Origin: an uncultured Alphaproteobacteria bacterium
Lineage (GTDB): Bacteria; Pseudomonadota; Alphaproteobacteria; HIMB59
Assembly: GCA_902527545.1 (NCBI GenBank)
Contig: CABZPR010000006.1
Coordinates: 1 to 64,000, forward strand
DNA length: 64,000 bases
Reading direction: 5' to 3'
In this document: piece by piece, positions 27,634-37,856 of the stretch
Layout of the letters: each line of letters opens with the position of its first letter
How positions within the stretch are numbered: the stretch's first letter is position 1
Made by a program: the position numbers and the translations under genes
The notes under the pieces: model-generated
Database searches by the model: none
What the model was told of the DNA's origin: nothing
What the model saw: only the letters and a program-made list of their open reading frames with translations

Positions 27634-28355
27634 ATAAATTTAGATAGGGTTATTAAACTCTCTTTATCAGACAGGCTATGATCCGCATGTTTAATTAATA
27701 TATTTTTAAAGTTTTTAAATTTTTTATTTAAATTGAAATTATCATTATATCCATAAGGAACAGCTTTATCTTGTCCTCCATGAAGGAAAATAGTTTCTCC
27801 TAAAAAATTACCATTAATTTTTTCCATTAGATATTTTTTACTTCTTTTAAATAGTGCGGGAGAGTAATAATAAGTAAAATCAGAACTAACCTTTTGTTTT
27901 ACGATCTTATTATTTTTAATTTTATTCTTTTGATGAATATTAAAATTTTTCCAAATTAATTTGGTAGTAAAGTCTGGTGCAGGGGCAATGCCTATAAGTT
28001 TTGTAACCTTTCTTGGATGTATCAAAGCATATATGATTGCAACCCATCCACCCATACTACTGCCAACTAGAATAAAGTTTCTTATTTTTAAGTATTTTAT
28101 AATATTGACTAAATCATTATACCAATCACTAATACCAAAGTTTGTGAATTCACCACTAGATTTACCATGCCCTTGAAAGTCAAAACACAAATATGAAATT
28201 TTATTTTTTTCGCAAATATTATTTAAAAAAGTGGACTTTTTACCATTCATATCTGATAATAATCCGTGTAAAAAGACCAGAGTTTTTTTACTTCTTTTGT
28301 AATATCTATAAGATATTTTAACATCGTCTTTTTTATAAAAGTTTAGTTTTGACAC
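27630..28355 (-). CDS. alpha/beta hydrolase
   Basis: 241 residues of the alpha/beta hydrolase fold: oxyanion region FLHGLLSDM, FDFQGHGKSSG, the nucleophile elbow VGSSMGGW, FLHGGQDKAVPYG with the acid, and a final HADHSLSD histidine. Serine, aspartate and histidine of the triad all appear present. It resembles small esterases of the ABHD10/YqiA type. The substrate is unknown. The start is GTG at 28353-28355, six bases from TATTTT. The 5' end overlaps the divergent glycosyltransferase by seven bases. Confidence 0.82.
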   Translation of the reverse strand: MSKLNFYKKDDVKISYRYYKRSKKTLVFLHGLLSDMNGKKSTFLNNICEKNKISYLCFDFQGHGKSSGEFTNFGISDWYNDLVNIIKYLKIRNFILVGSSMGGWVAIIYALIHPRKVTKLIGIAPAPDFTTKLIWKNFNIHQKNKIKNNKIVKQKVSSDFTYYYSPALFKRSKKYLMEKINGNFLGETIFLHGGQDKAVPYGYNDNFNLNKKFKNFKNILIKHADHSLSDKESLITLSKFI

Positions 28356-29443
28356 AGATTAAAAATACAAAAAAAATAACTTGTTTACAAATAATTCCAT
28401 CCATGGGCATTGGAGGTATTGAGACTGGTGTGAGAGATATTGCAAAATACCTCAATAAAAAAAAAATTGATAACTATATTTTATGTGAAAGTAGCAACAA
28501 AAATTTTAATATTAAAGGTCTAAAAATAATAAAATTAGATAATTCAAAATTTAAAAACATTTTTGATCAAAACAAAATCAAAACGCAAATAAAACAATTA
28601 ATTAAAAAAAAAAGAATAAACTTAGTGCATATCTCTTCAAGAGCACCAGCTTTTTTTCTTATTAACTACATTAAAAATTTAAATATAAAAGTTGTTACAA
28701 GTGTTCACAACAAATATGAGTCTAGATCATTTTTAAAAGATTGGTATAACAGTTTTTTATTGAAGGGTGATGCTATAATTTTTAACTCAAATTTTGTAAA
28801 AAAAACATATGAACATTATTTAAATGATAAAACTAAACTACACGTTATTCCAAGAGGTGTAGATACCAATTACTTCTCACCATCAAGAAAAAAACCAATT
28901 AATAAAAATATTTTTATACCCTCAAGGATTTCAAGTTGGAAGGGGCATGAATTATTACTAAATTACTTCTTATTATTACATCAAAAGTACAGAGACACAT
29001 TCTATATTCACCTAGTATCTTTAAATAAGAGTAAAGAAGAAAAAAAAATACAATTACTAATCAATAAATTAAATATATCAAAAAAAATAATAATTCATAA
29101 ACCCACCTTAGATGTTAAGAGTCTGTACCAAGAGGCATTCTTGATTGTAAATATCTCTAAAAGACCTGAGGGATTTGGTAGAACTATTTCAGAAGCATTA
29201 TCCCTATCTAAAGTTGTAATAGCCCCTAATCAAGGTGGGACTAAAGAGCAACTTTTCAATTTAGATAAAAATTTGTTATTTAATGTAAATTCTTTTCAAT
29301 CTTTCCAAAAGTCTTTTAAATATGCTTTAAAAAATTATGATGCAATTTCAAAAAAAGGAAGATCCTATGTAAAAAAAAATTATTCATCTGATCTCATGTG
29401 TAAAAAAACTTTGGATGTTTATAATCATTTAGTAAATTTATGA
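28349..29443 (+). CDS. glycosyltransferase family 4 protein
   Basis: 364 residues, GT-B fold. The acceptor loop PSMGIGGIETGVRDIA lies at the N terminus, VIPRGVDTNYFSP begins the second domain, and the donor site RPEGFGRTISEAL carries the conserved E-x7-E arrangement; APNQGGTKEQL follows. Retaining glycosyl transfer in LPS-core or surface polysaccharide synthesis is likely. The start is TTG at 28349; no suitable ATG exists before the glycine-rich loop. It is coupled to the GT9 gene by an ATGA-type overlap. Confidence 0.85.
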   Translation: MTQIKNTKKITCLQIIPSMGIGGIETGVRDIAKYLNKKKIDNYILCESSNKNFNIKGLKIIKLDNSKFKNIFDQNKIKTQIKQLIKKKRINLVHISSRAPAFFLINYIKNLNIKVVTSVHNKYESRSFLKDWYNSFLLKGDAIIFNSNFVKKTYEHYLNDKTKLHVIPRGVDTNYFSPSRKKPINKNIFIPSRISSWKGHELLLNYFLLLHQKYRDTFYIHLVSLNKSKEEKKIQLLINKLNISKKIIIHKPTLDVKSLYQEAFLIVNISKRPEGFGRTISEALSLSKVVIAPNQGGTKEQLFNLDKNLLFNVNSFQSFQKSFKYALKNYDAISKKGRSYVKKNYSSDLMCKKTLDVYNHLVNL

Positions 29444-30348
29444 ACATTTTAGTTATAAAACATGGATCACTAGGTGATTTAGTCTTATCATTTGGGGCTA
29501 TTAGAACACTAAGAGAAAATTATCCAAAGTCCAACATATACTTACTCACACAGTCTAATTATAAACAAATTTTTAAAAACTTACCTTATGTGAATGAAAT
29601 TTTAGTTGATAACAGAATATCAATCTTCCCATCGATAAAAAATATTTTGAAGAAAGTCAAAGAAAAAGAAATAGATTTATTAATTGATTTACAAAATTCA
29701 ACTAGAACAGAATTTTATAATTTGTTTATTAAGATATTTACTAAATGTAAAATCTTATCTGCAAGAAAATTTTCGGATTATAAGTATAGGCAAAAAAAAC
29801 TTGGTGTTCAACACATCACTAAAAATCATCAAGAGCAATTAAAATATTTGAAAATAAATAACTACTTACAGCCTGATTTAAATTGGATGCTTAAAGGTAA
29901 TACAATACAATCAAAAAAAGTAATCTTTATACCAGGGACATCTAAATCTGGAGAATATAAAAAATGGCCTTCAAATAAATATGCCCAAGTGGCTAAGTAT
30001 TTAGTTAGCAGAAACTATGAAATTTATCTGACAGGTTCTGATTTGGATTTAAATACAATAGATGAAATTATTAAATTATGTCCAGAGTCTAAAAATAAAA
30101 TTAATGAGTCAAAGATTGAGGATTTTTACCAATTGTGCTTGTCGTCTGAATTAATCCTTACAAATGATACAGGGCCAGCGCACATAGCCGGTCTAACAAA
30201 TAAAAATGTTATTTGGATAGCAAATGACAACGAAATATCAAGTTCATGTTACCCACTGGGAGATAATTTACATAAGATTACAGCATCTAATGTAAAAAAT
30301 ATTAGTGTTAGTAGTATTATTAAAAAAATAGATCAAATATTAAAATAA
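29440..30348 (+). CDS. glycosyltransferase family 9 (heptosyltransferase-like)
   Basis: 302 residues: N-terminal NILVIKHGSLGDLVLSFGAIRTLRE-type motif (shortened key part KHGSLGD), FIPGTSKSGEYKKWP and the donor-site LTNDTGPAHIAGL near residue 245, hallmarks of ADP-heptose:LPS heptosyltransferases. It probably adds a heptose or related sugar to the LPS inner core. It is translated from a four-base overlap with the GT4 gene. Specific step (WaaC, WaaF or other) cannot be decided. Confidence 0.88.
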   Translation: MNILVIKHGSLGDLVLSFGAIRTLRENYPKSNIYLLTQSNYKQIFKNLPYVNEILVDNRISIFPSIKNILKKVKEKEIDLLIDLQNSTRTEFYNLFIKIFTKCKILSARKFSDYKYRQKKLGVQHITKNHQEQLKYLKINNYLQPDLNWMLKGNTIQSKKVIFIPGTSKSGEYKKWPSNKYAQVAKYLVSRNYEIYLTGSDLDLNTIDEIIKLCPESKNKINESKIEDFYQLCLSSELILTNDTGPAHIAGLTNKNVIWIANDNEISSSCYPLGDNLHKITASNVKNISVSSIIKKIDQILK

Positions 30349-30462
30349 TTTGTATTTACAATTGATTTATCTTTGCTAATAATCCTAGGATGATTTTATT
30401 TAAGCAATCACTAGGGCATTTATAATTGCAAACTTTCTTTTTTTCCTTTTACACATAATATT
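30349..30462 (+). promoter_or_regulatory. infC promoter and pyrimidine-rich leader
   Basis: A TATAAT hexamer at 30421-30426 would place transcription start near 30433. The resulting short leader contains a pyrimidine run (CTTTCTTTTTTTCCTTTT) but no Shine-Dalgarno sequence before the rare start codon of infC. Such U-rich tracts can bind S1. The rest of the gap shows no gene. Confidence 0.4.
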
Positions 30463-31008
30463 TTGAATAAACCCTTCCAAAGAAATAATAATTTTCGTGG
30501 CAAAAAAGATCTTCATAAGATAAATAATTTTATTTCTGCAGTTGATGTGAGAGTTATTTTAGATGATGGGGAGCAACTAGGGGTCATGAAAAAAAATGAA
30601 GCCATAGACATTGCAAAAGATAGAGGTATGGATTTAGTTGAAATAGCTCCAAATAATAATCCCCCAGTTTGTAAAATAGTAGACTATGGAAAATTTAAGT
30701 ATCAAGAACAGAAGAAAAAAAACGAAGCAAAAAAGAAACAAAAAGTAATTGAAACTAAAGAGCTTAAAATTAGACCTGGTACAGGGGAACATGACTATCA
30801 AGTTAAAATAAGAAATGCTCAGAAGTTTTTAAAAGAGGGAAACAGAGTGAAATTCAGCTTAAGATTTAAAGGCAGAGAGATGGAACATTCTAATTTAGGT
30901 ATTGATATGCTTAAAAGGGTTAAAACTGATTTGGGAGAACTTATTAGAGTTGAAATGGAACCTAAAATCGAAGGAAGACAAGCTTTCCTCGTAGTTGCAC
31001 CTAAATAA
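30463..31008 (+). CDS. infC: translation initiation factor IF-3
   Basis: 181 residues: N-terminal domain with VRVILDDGEQLGVM and the lysine-rich linker, C-terminal domain with KELKIRPGTGEHDYQVKI (part), FKGREMEH and MEPKIEGRQ. IF-3 rejects non-canonical start codons and splits ribosomes. No in-frame ATG is present before the conserved N terminus; the start is TTG at 30463 or the preceding ATT at 30460. E. coli infC starts with AUU and uses it for autoregulation, so a similar control is likely. It begins the infC-rpmI-rplT-pheST run. Confidence 0.95.
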   Translation: MNKPFQRNNNFRGKKDLHKINNFISAVDVRVILDDGEQLGVMKKNEAIDIAKDRGMDLVEIAPNNNPPVCKIVDYGKFKYQEQKKKNEAKKKQKVIETKELKIRPGTGEHDYQVKIRNAQKFLKEGNRVKFSLRFKGREMEHSNLGIDMLKRVKTDLGELIRVEMEPKIEGRQAFLVVAPK

Positions 31009-31100
31009 ATTATATGATATTTAATTGACCTCAGTTGGTCGAAGGGGCTTTTAAAAGGGTATGCCTTAAGATCTTATTAATTTACTCAAAAGGAGATAAA
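31009..31100 (+). promoter_or_regulatory. rpmI leader with small hairpins and strong Shine-Dalgarno
   Basis: A 92-base spacer. It contains GACC-TCAGTT-GGTC (31027-31040) and an AAGG...CCTT pair around a TTTTAAAA centre (about 31042-31068), then AAAGGAG at 31089-31095 before the rpmI ATG. In other bacteria L20 represses this operon through leader structures; here that role is only a guess. Confidence 0.3.
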
Positions 31101-31301
31101 ATGCCCAAACTAAAAACAAAGAGTAGCGTAAAAAAACGCTTCAAAACATCCTCGTCGGGAAAATTAGTTGTCGGAAACGTTGGTAAGCGCCATGGCATGT
31201 CTAAAAGAACGAACTCTTTTATCAGAAATTCTAAAGGTACTAGGGTTTTATCAAAATCTGCATCAATAATAATTGAGTCAATGATGCCATACTCAAAATA
31301 G
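31101..31301 (+). CDS. rpmI: 50S ribosomal protein L35
   Basis: 66 residues from ATG 31101: [14 protein letters not shown] at the N terminus and [11 protein letters not shown] in the middle, normal for L35. An upstream in-frame ATG at 31035 would add 22 unrelated residues and lacks a ribosome site. The chosen ATG has AAAGGAG five bases ahead. It is followed by rplT with its own strong Shine-Dalgarno, consistent with high expression. Confidence 0.95.
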   Translation: MPKLKTKSSVKKRFKTSSSGKLVVGNVGKRHGMSKRTNSFIRNSKGTRVLSKSASIIIESMMPYSK

Positions 31302-31317
31302 GTGAAGGAGAGATATT

Positions 31318-31677
31318 ATGCCAAGAGTTAAAAGAGGTGTTACAGCAAGAGCTAAACATAAAAAAGTTTTTGAATTTACTAAAGGACATCGTGGTAGAAG
31401 AAAAAATGTTTACAGGGTAGCAACACAAAGTATGGATAAAGCTCTCCAATATGCTTATCGCGATAGAAGAAACAAGAAAAGGGATTTTAGAGGATTATGG
31501 ATCCAAAGAATCAACGCTGGTGTAAGAGAGCATGGCCTAACTTATGCTAAGTTCATTGATGGACTAAAAAAAGCAAACATTGAAATTAATAGAAAAATTC
31601 TCTCTGAGATTGCGTTTCATGAACCAGCTGCTTTTAAATCTATAGTTGAGAAAGCAAAGGCTAATCTAGCCAACTAA
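31318..31677 (+). CDS. rplT: 50S ribosomal protein L20
   Basis: 119 residues: [30 protein letters not shown] and [18 protein letters not shown] are the usual L20 blocks, complete to the C terminus. It is an early-assembly 23S rRNA binder and, in several bacteria, the autoregulator of infC-rpmI-rplT. GAAGGAG lies seven bases before the ATG, one of the few textbook ribosome sites in the window. Confidence 0.97.
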   Translation: MPRVKRGVTARAKHKKVFEFTKGHRGRRKNVYRVATQSMDKALQYAYRDRRNKKRDFRGLWIQRINAGVREHGLTYAKFIDGLKKANIEINRKILSEIAFHEPAAFKSIVEKAKANLAN

Positions 31678-31683
31678 ATAAAA

Positions 31684-32733
31684 ATGGACATTAAAAAAGT
31701 CCTAAATGAAGCTACAAAACAGATAGAGCAATGCTCTGATCAACAAGAATTACAAAATGTCAAAGTAGTTTATTTAGGAAAAAAAGGAAAAATAACTGAG
31801 TTACTTAAAAGCCTTAAAGATTTATCATTAGAAGAAAAAAAATCCACTGGTGCTAAATTAAATTTATTAAGAACGGATATTGATAAACTTATTAAAAATA
31901 AACTTGACAGTTTAAAAGTTAAGGAAATCAATTCTAAATTGAAAAATGAATTTCTTGATATAAGTTTTCCTCCACCAAAATCAAATCTTTCAAAGGTTCA
32001 CCCAATATCAAAAACTTTTGATGAGGTAATAAATATATTTGCATCAATGGGTTACTCTGTGGCTGAAGGCCCAGATATTGAGACAGATTATTTTAATTTT
32101 TCTGCACTCAATATACCTGCAAATCACCCTGCTCGAGAAATGCAAGATACATTCTACATAGATGACACGGACAAAGATAATAAACCATATGTCCTAAGAA
32201 CACATACAAGTCCAGTTCAAATTAGAACTTTATTAAATGAAAAACCCCCAGTTAAAATAATAGCTCCTGGTAGAACTTATAGATGTGACTCAGACTCTAC
32301 GCATTCTCCAATGTTTCATCAAGTTGAGGGTTTGTTTATCAATGAGAATACAAACATGGGTGACTTAAAAGGAACTTTGATTGAATTTTGTAAACAATTT
32401 TTTAATGTTCAAAATTTAAAGGTAAGGTTTCGACCTAGTTATTTTCCATTCACAGAACCTTCTGCTGAAATGGATATTGCTTATGAGATTGTTAATAACA
32501 AGATTCACCTAGGCACAGGTGATTTTTGGCTTGAAATTTTAGGATGTGGAATGGTAAATCCCATAGTTTTAGAAAATTGTAATGTGGATACTAAAATTTA
32601 TCAAGGTTTTGCATTTGGAATGGGATTAGACAGAATTACAATGTTAAAATATGGATTAACAGATATCAGATCATTTTTTAGCGGAAATTTAAATTGGATT
32701 GCTAATAACGGTTTTAGCATAGGAGATTATTAG
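31684..32733 (+). CDS. pheS: phenylalanine--tRNA ligase alpha subunit
   Basis: 349 residues. An N-terminal coiled coil (about 1-90) binds tRNA-Phe; the class II catalytic core follows, with HPISKTFDEVINIF, EGPDIETDYFNF, motif 2 GRTYRCDSDSTHSPMFHQ and motif 3 GFAFGMGLDRI. It pairs with PheT to charge tRNA-Phe. It is six bases after rplT, and its stop TAG overlaps the GTG start of pheT. Confidence 0.97.
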   Translation: MDIKKVLNEATKQIEQCSDQQELQNVKVVYLGKKGKITELLKSLKDLSLEEKKSTGAKLNLLRTDIDKLIKNKLDSLKVKEINSKLKNEFLDISFPPPKSNLSKVHPISKTFDEVINIFASMGYSVAEGPDIETDYFNFSALNIPANHPAREMQDTFYIDDTDKDNKPYVLRTHTSPVQIRTLLNEKPPVKIIAPGRTYRCDSDSTHSPMFHQVEGLFINENTNMGDLKGTLIEFCKQFFNVQNLKVRFRPSYFPFTEPSAEMDIAYEIVNNKIHLGTGDFWLEILGCGMVNPIVLENCNVDTKIYQGFAFGMGLDRITMLKYGLTDIRSFFSGNLNWIANNGFSIGDY

Positions 32734-35126
32734 TGAAGTTTAGTTATAGTTGGCTGTGCGATCATTTAGAAACAGATAAAAACGCAGTTGAAATAGGTGA
32801 TGCTCTAACAAATATAGGACTGGAACTTGAGAGTTTAACTGACTATTCCTCATACTCAAAATTTGTTGTTGCTACAATTATAGATTTTCACAAACATCCC
32901 AACGCGGACAGGTTGAATATTTGTACCGTTGATGATGGCACCAAAACTTACCAAGTAATATGCGGTGCAAATAATGTCAAGAAAGGACTAAAGGGTATAT
33001 TTGCTAAAGATGGAATGTATATTCCTGGAACACAGATATATCTAAAAAAAGGTAAAATCCGTGGAGAAATATCTGAGGGTATGCTTTTATCTGAGAGAGA
33101 GCTTAATTTAAGTGATGATCATGACGGCATTATTGAACTTTCAGATAATTTTGAAAATGGAACATCAGCAATTGATGCACTTAAATTAAATGACCCTGTT
33201 TTTGAAATTGGAATTACGCCTAACAGAGGGGACTGCCTAGGTGTCAGAGGAATTGCCAGAGATCTTTCTGCTAAAGGTATCGGAAAACTTAAACCTTTAA
33301 AATATGAAAAAATAACAAAATTAGATTTTGAAAGTCCTATCAGTTGGAATATTGAAAATGATAATAATAGTTGTGAGTACGTAATAAGTAGATATTTTAA
33401 AGATGTAAAAAATAAATTATCTCCTGAATGGTTACAAAAAAAACTTATTAGTCTTGGATTAAGACCTATTAATGCATTAGTTGATATTACAAATTTTATC
33501 ACTCATGATTTAGGTAGACCTTTACATGTATTTGATGCTGATAAAGTAGGAAAAAAGCTTCATATGAGATTGGCTAAACCTAATGAAAAAATTCTTGCTT
33601 TAGATAATAAAGAATACACTTTGGATAGCAATTCAACTGTCATAGCTGATAACAATAATGCTCTTGCTATAGCTGGAATAATCGGAGGTGAAAGTAGTGG
33701 ATGCACAGAGGACACACAAAATGTATTTCTTGAAGTGGCTATTTTTGAAAAAGATAGTGTAGCAAAAACGGGAAGAACTCTTGGAATTAATTCTGATGCC
33801 AGATATCGTTTTGAAAGAGGTTTGGACAAAAAAATGGTTATTGAGGGTTTAAATTATGCATCATACTTAATAAACAAAATTTGTGGAGGATCTGTAAGTA
33901 AAAATATTGACTCTGGTAAACTAGATACCAATGAACGCAAAATTGAATATAAGTTCGATTATTTTGAAAAAGTAATTGGCATAAAATTAGAACCAAAAAA
34001 ACAAATAAATATATTAAAAGATTTAAAATTTCAAATCAATCAAAGTAACGAAAAACAGTGTGATCTTCTCGTACCCTCATGGAGAAATGACATTGAAAAT
34101 AATATAGATGTAGTTGAAGAGGTGATTAGAATATACGGATATGAAAATATCATAGAGAGTATTCCTTCACCCTCAAATGATGAGATTGTTAAGATTAATA
34201 ATTCATTAATAAATAAAAAATTTAAAGCAATAAAAAAACTCAAGAAATCATTAATATCAAATGGAGTTTCTGAGATTATAACTTTCTCTTTTCACTCAAC
34301 AAAAGCACATGAAATTCTCTCAGGTGATGTATCGTTAAAAATTTCAAACGCTATTAGCGATGATCAATCATTTATGAGAAATTCGATGATTTTTAATCAT
34401 TTAGAAACTGCAGATATGAACTATAAAAAAGGTTATAAAAATATCCAAATATTTGAAATTGGACCTATTTATAATACATCTCAATCTCAAGAAAATATTT
34501 TATCATTGCTTATATCATCTCAGGAAAATAAAAACTCAATTTTCAAATCAGAGGACTTAAACTTTTATTCTATATCAAATCTTGTATCTATATTAATAAG
34601 TTCGTTAAATTTTGATATAAAACAGTTTAATATATCAAGATCATCTTCAAATATATTCCATCCAGGTCAATCTGCGGAACTAAACATGGGAAAGAAATTA
34701 ATCGCCAGATATGGAAAAGTTCATCCATTAATTATGGGGGAATTCCCCAAACTTAAAAATAGTTACGTAATTGAATTGTTTTTTGAAAATCTTCCAATAG
34801 ACTCTATTAGTAGAACTAATTCTTCCAACATTTTAGACTCCCAGTTTCAATTCAGTGAAAAAGATTTTTCATTTATATTTGAAAAAGAACAAAATCTTTT
34901 TGAAGTACAAAGATACGTTAGTGGTATTGACAAAAACCTAATTAAGAATGTTGAATTTTTTGATCTCTATGAGTCAAAAGATTTGGGGGAAAATAGCAAA
35001 AGTGTAACATTCAGGGTAACCATTCAATCAAAAGATAAAACTCTTGATGAAAAAGACCTAGAGCAAATTCACAATAATATTTTAGAAAAAGTATCTAATA
35101 AATTCAAAGCAAACATTAGAACGTAA
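32733..35126 (+). CDS. pheT: phenylalanine--tRNA ligase beta subunit
   Basis: 797 residues, full length. Domains are a tRNA-binding EMAP-like module (about 40-150; [13 protein letters not shown]), the B3/B4 editing module with [14 protein letters not shown]5 with the ETAxxGR-like region, a catalytic-like core, and a C-terminal anticodon-binding FDX-ACB domain (about 700-797). It edits mischarged Tyr-tRNA and supports PheS. The start is GTG at 32733, overlapping the pheS stop by one base. Confidence 0.96.
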   Translation: MKFSYSWLCDHLETDKNAVEIGDALTNIGLELESLTDYSSYSKFVVATIIDFHKHPNADRLNICTVDDGTKTYQVICGANNVKKGLKGIFAKDGMYIPGTQIYLKKGKIRGEISEGMLLSERELNLSDDHDGIIELSDNFENGTSAIDALKLNDPVFEIGITPNRGDCLGVRGIARDLSAKGIGKLKPLKYEKITKLDFESPISWNIENDNNSCEYVISRYFKDVKNKLSPEWLQKKLISLGLRPINALVDITNFITHDLGRPLHVFDADKVGKKLHMRLAKPNEKILALDNKEYTLDSNSTVIADNNNALAIAGIIGGESSGCTEDTQNVFLEVAIFEKDSVAKTGRTLGINSDARYRFERGLDKKMVIEGLNYASYLINKICGGSVSKNIDSGKLDTNERKIEYKFDYFEKVIGIKLEPKKQINILKDLKFQINQSNEKQCDLLVPSWRNDIENNIDVVEEVIRIYGYENIIESIPSPSNDEIVKINNSLINKKFKAIKKLKKSLISNGVSEIITFSFHSTKAHEILSGDVSLKISNAISDDQSFMRNSMIFNHLETADMNYKKGYKNIQIFEIGPIYNTSQSQENILSLLISSQENKNSIFKSEDLNFYSISNLVSILISSLNFDIKQFNISRSSSNIFHPGQSAELNMGKKLIARYGKVHPLIMGEFPKLKNSYVIELFFENLPIDSISRTNSSNILDSQFQFSEKDFSFIFEKEQNLFEVQRYVSGIDKNLIKNVEFFDLYESKDLGENSKSVTFRVTIQSKDKTLDEKDLEQIHNNILEKVSNKFKANIRT

Positions 35127-36925
35127 TGGAAATTTCTAAAATTAGAAATTTTTCGATTATAGCTCATATCGATCATGGTAAATCAACATTAGCAGATAGA
35201 ATGATTGAAATTTGTGGTGGAATGGATGACAGAACTAAAAAAGACCAAGTTCTTGACTCGATGGATATAGAGAGAGAAAGAGGTATTACTATAAAAGCAC
35301 AAACTGTCAGATTAAATTATAAATATAAAAATGGAGAGGAATATCAATTAAATATATTAGACACACCAGGTCATGTTGATTTTTCTTACGAAGTTTCTAG
35401 ATCCTTATCTGCATGTGAAGGTTCTGTTCTTGTTGTTGATAGCACACAGGGAGTAGAGGCACAAACACTCGCAAACGCTTATCAGGCAATTGATGTCAAT
35501 CATGAGATATTACCTGTGCTAAACAAAGCAGATTTACCTGCATCTGAACCAGATAGAGTAAAAGATGATATTGAACAAACAATAGGAATAGATACTTCTG
35601 AAGCCCAACTTGTTTCTGCAAAAACAGGATTAGGTGTTGAGAACTTATTAGACCAAATAATCGAAAAACTCCCAGCACCACACACAAATGAAAATATTTT
35701 AAAAGCCCTGTTAGTTGACAGTTGGTATGATAATTACCTAGGAGTGACAGTGCTGGTTCGGATTCTTGATGGTGTAATGAAAAAAGGAATGAAGGTAAAG
35801 TTTTTATCAAATAATCAACAATACAACATAGATAGAATTGGATATTTTACACCAGATATAAATTATTGCGACGAACTAGGTCCTGGAGAGATAGGTTTTA
35901 TTAACGCAAGCATTAAGTCAGTTGCAGATTGCAAAGTTGGCGATACAATAGCAGAATTAAACGATCAAAAAATTAAGCCACTTCCTGGATTCAAGCCCTC
36001 ATTACCAGTTGTATTCTGTGGTATTTATCCAGTGGATACCTCTGACTATGAGAGATTGAAAGAAAGTTTTGAAAAATTGGCCTTAAATGATTCAAGTTTC
36101 ACCTATGAAAATGAGACTAGTGCGGCTTTAGGATATGGATTTAGATGCGGGTTTCTAGGGTTACTTCATTTAGAGGTAACAACAGAAAGATTGAGGAGAG
36201 AATTTGATCTTGATTTGATAACAACCGCACCAGGAGTTGTTTACAAAGTAATTGATAGAAATAAAAATGAAATTATTATAAGAAATCCCTCGGAACTTCC
36301 TGATCCTGCAGAAATTGATCAAATTTTAGAGCCTTGGGTTAAATCTACTATTATAGTTCCTCAAGATTATCTAGGAACCGTCATAACACTTTGTATTGAA
36401 AAAAGAGGTAAGCAAAAAAATTTAAATATACAGAATAATAGAGCAATATTAGAAATGGAGCTCCCTCTGAATGAAATCGTAATTGATTTTTATGATAAAT
36501 TAAAATCTTACTCTAAAGGCTACGCTAGTTTTGATTACCAAGTTTATGATTATTTCCAAGGTGATTTAGTTAAACTTAATATTTTAGTAAACTCAGAAAC
36601 TGTAGATGCATTTTCAAATATAGTTCATAAAACTAGAGCAGAAACAATTGGTCGAAGAATATGTAATAAATTAAAAGACTTAATCCCAAGACAAAATTTT
36701 CAAATTCCAATTCAAGCTGCAATTTATGGAAAAATAATCGCAAGAGAGACAATAAAAGCATTTAGAAAAGATGTTACAGCAAAACTCTATGGCGGTGACG
36801 TAACCAGGAAGAAGAAACTTCTTGAAAAGCAAAAAAAAGGAAAGAAAAGAATGAAACAATTTGGTAATGTCGAAATACCCCAAACAGCCTTTTTTGAGGC
36901 TTTAAAAATAGGAGATAATGATTAA
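35126..36925 (+). CDS. lepA: elongation factor 4 (LepA)
   Basis: 599 residues. G-domain: [15 protein letters not shown] (P-loop), RGITIK switch, DTPGHVD and NKADLPAS; then domains II, III and V-like, ending with the LepA-specific C-terminal block [24 protein letters not shown] (key part [10 protein letters not shown]). It is a translational GTPase that back-translocates or remodels ribosomes. The ATG overlaps the pheT stop (TAATG). The pheST-lepA-tRNA arrangement suggests one transcript. Confidence 0.97.
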   Translation: MEISKIRNFSIIAHIDHGKSTLADRMIEICGGMDDRTKKDQVLDSMDIERERGITIKAQTVRLNYKYKNGEEYQLNILDTPGHVDFSYEVSRSLSACEGSVLVVDSTQGVEAQTLANAYQAIDVNHEILPVLNKADLPASEPDRVKDDIEQTIGIDTSEAQLVSAKTGLGVENLLDQIIEKLPAPHTNENILKALLVDSWYDNYLGVTVLVRILDGVMKKGMKVKFLSNNQQYNIDRIGYFTPDINYCDELGPGEIGFINASIKSVADCKVGDTIAELNDQKIKPLPGFKPSLPVVFCGIYPVDTSDYERLKESFEKLALNDSSFTYENETSAALGYGFRCGFLGLLHLEVTTERLRREFDLDLITTAPGVVYKVIDRNKNEIIIRNPSELPDPAEIDQILEPWVKSTIIVPQDYLGTVITLCIEKRGKQKNLNIQNNRAILEMELPLNEIVIDFYDKLKSYSKGYASFDYQVYDYFQGDLVKLNILVNSETVDAFSNIVHKTRAETIGRRICNKLKDLIPRQNFQIPIQAAIYGKIIARETIKAFRKDVTAKLYGGDVTRKKKLLEKQKKGKKRMKQFGNVEIPQTAFFEALKIGDND

Positions 36926-36930
36926 TTTAT

Positions 36931-37020
36931 GGAGAGATGGCCGAGTGGTTTAAGGCGCACGCCTGGAACGCGTGTATAGGGGCAACTCTATCGTGGGTTC
37001 GAATCCCACTCTCTCCGCCA
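36931..37020 (+). tRNA. tRNA-Ser(GGA)
   Basis: 90-base class II tRNA. The acceptor stem GGAGAGA (36931-36937) pairs with TCTCTCC (37010-37016), then G and an encoded CCA (37018-37020). The anticodon arm CACGC-CTGGAAC-GCGTG gives anticodon GGA. A long variable arm (TATAGGGGCAACTCTA region) and GGTTCGAATCC T-loop confirm serine identity. It starts five bases after lepA and ends eight bases before a glycosyltransferase gene. Confidence 0.97.
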
Positions 37021-37028
37021 TTAATTTA

Positions 37029-37847
37029 ATGAGATACTCAATTTTAGAAACAATAAAAAGGAAAGTTAGACTCTTTACAGAGCGACCATTGGTAAAATTA
37101 GAAGATAGAATAAATCAATCTTCTCTTAAACAAAGAATACCTACAAATGTCTATCAAACATGGGAAAATAATCTTTTTGGTAAGACTCATGCAAAATATA
37201 TAAATCAATTTCGAGACTTAAATCCTGAATTATCTTTTTATCTCTATGATAAAGATAAAAGAGATAATTACATGAAAAAAAATTGGAATAACCATAATAT
37301 AACTGAAATATATTTTAACTCACTTTTGGGTCCTATGAGGGCAGATATATTTAGGTATTGTATTTTGCATGAGTTTGGTGGTTACTATTTTGATATAGGT
37401 AAGGGATGTAAAACACCATTAAATTTGCTTCATAAAAGTAATCATGAGGCAATTCTCACTTACGAGGATAATACTTTTTTCTTTCCACCAAGTTCACATA
37501 AAAATTTTGAATTGTTAAGACCTTTCAATTATATTTTACAATGGGGTTTAGCATTTTCAGCGAAGCATAAATTCCTAGAAAGTTTAATAAATGAAATTTG
37601 TGACAACTATAAATTCTATAAAGGTATTGAATTTAAAAATCCAAAATTAGCAATCTTAAATTTTACAGGACCAGGAATGTATACAAAAGTTATGAGAAGA
37701 TATATTGAAAATCATGATATAAATACTTTTAAAGAATTAGATATTAAGTTTAATAACAATGGCATATTTAAACTAAAAGGATCATCTTTTAGACACTATG
37801 TTGTTCCAAGTTATACTTACTTTAAAAATATGAAAATCTGTAACTGA
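37029..37847 (+). CDS. GT32-like glycosyltransferase with altered DxD motif
   Basis: 272 residues from ATG 37029; the longer frame from 36972 is tRNA sequence and is rejected. Blocks are IPTNVYQTWE at the N terminus, LNPELSFYLYDK, GPMRADIFRYCILHEFGGYYFDIG and FTGPGMYTKVM. These fit the DXD sugar-binding (GT32, Gly_transf_sug) family that adds sugars to capsule or LPS. The metal-binding motif is D-I-G, not D-x-D: its second aspartate is replaced by glycine. It may be inactive, or use another residue. It ends convergently nine bases from the GT9 gene. Confidence 0.8.
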   Translation: MRYSILETIKRKVRLFTERPLVKLEDRINQSSLKQRIPTNVYQTWENNLFGKTHAKYINQFRDLNPELSFYLYDKDKRDNYMKKNWNNHNITEIYFNSLLGPMRADIFRYCILHEFGGYYFDIGKGCKTPLNLLHKSNHEAILTYEDNTFFFPPSSHKNFELLRPFNYILQWGLAFSAKHKFLESLINEICDNYKFYKGIEFKNPKLAILNFTGPGMYTKVMRRYIENHDINTFKELDIKFNNNGIFKLKGSSFRHYVVPSYTYFKNMKICN

Positions 37848-37856
37848 TAGTAACTA

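Noticed and set aside
31035-31100. 22-residue extension of L35
   Set aside because: It matches no L35 and lacks a ribosome site, whereas ATG 31101 has AAAGGAG ahead and the conserved PKLKTK start.
36972-37028. N-terminal extension of the GT32-like frame across the tRNA
   Set aside because: These codons are the 3' half of tRNA-Ser(GGA). The first sensible start is ATG 37029, after the CCA end.
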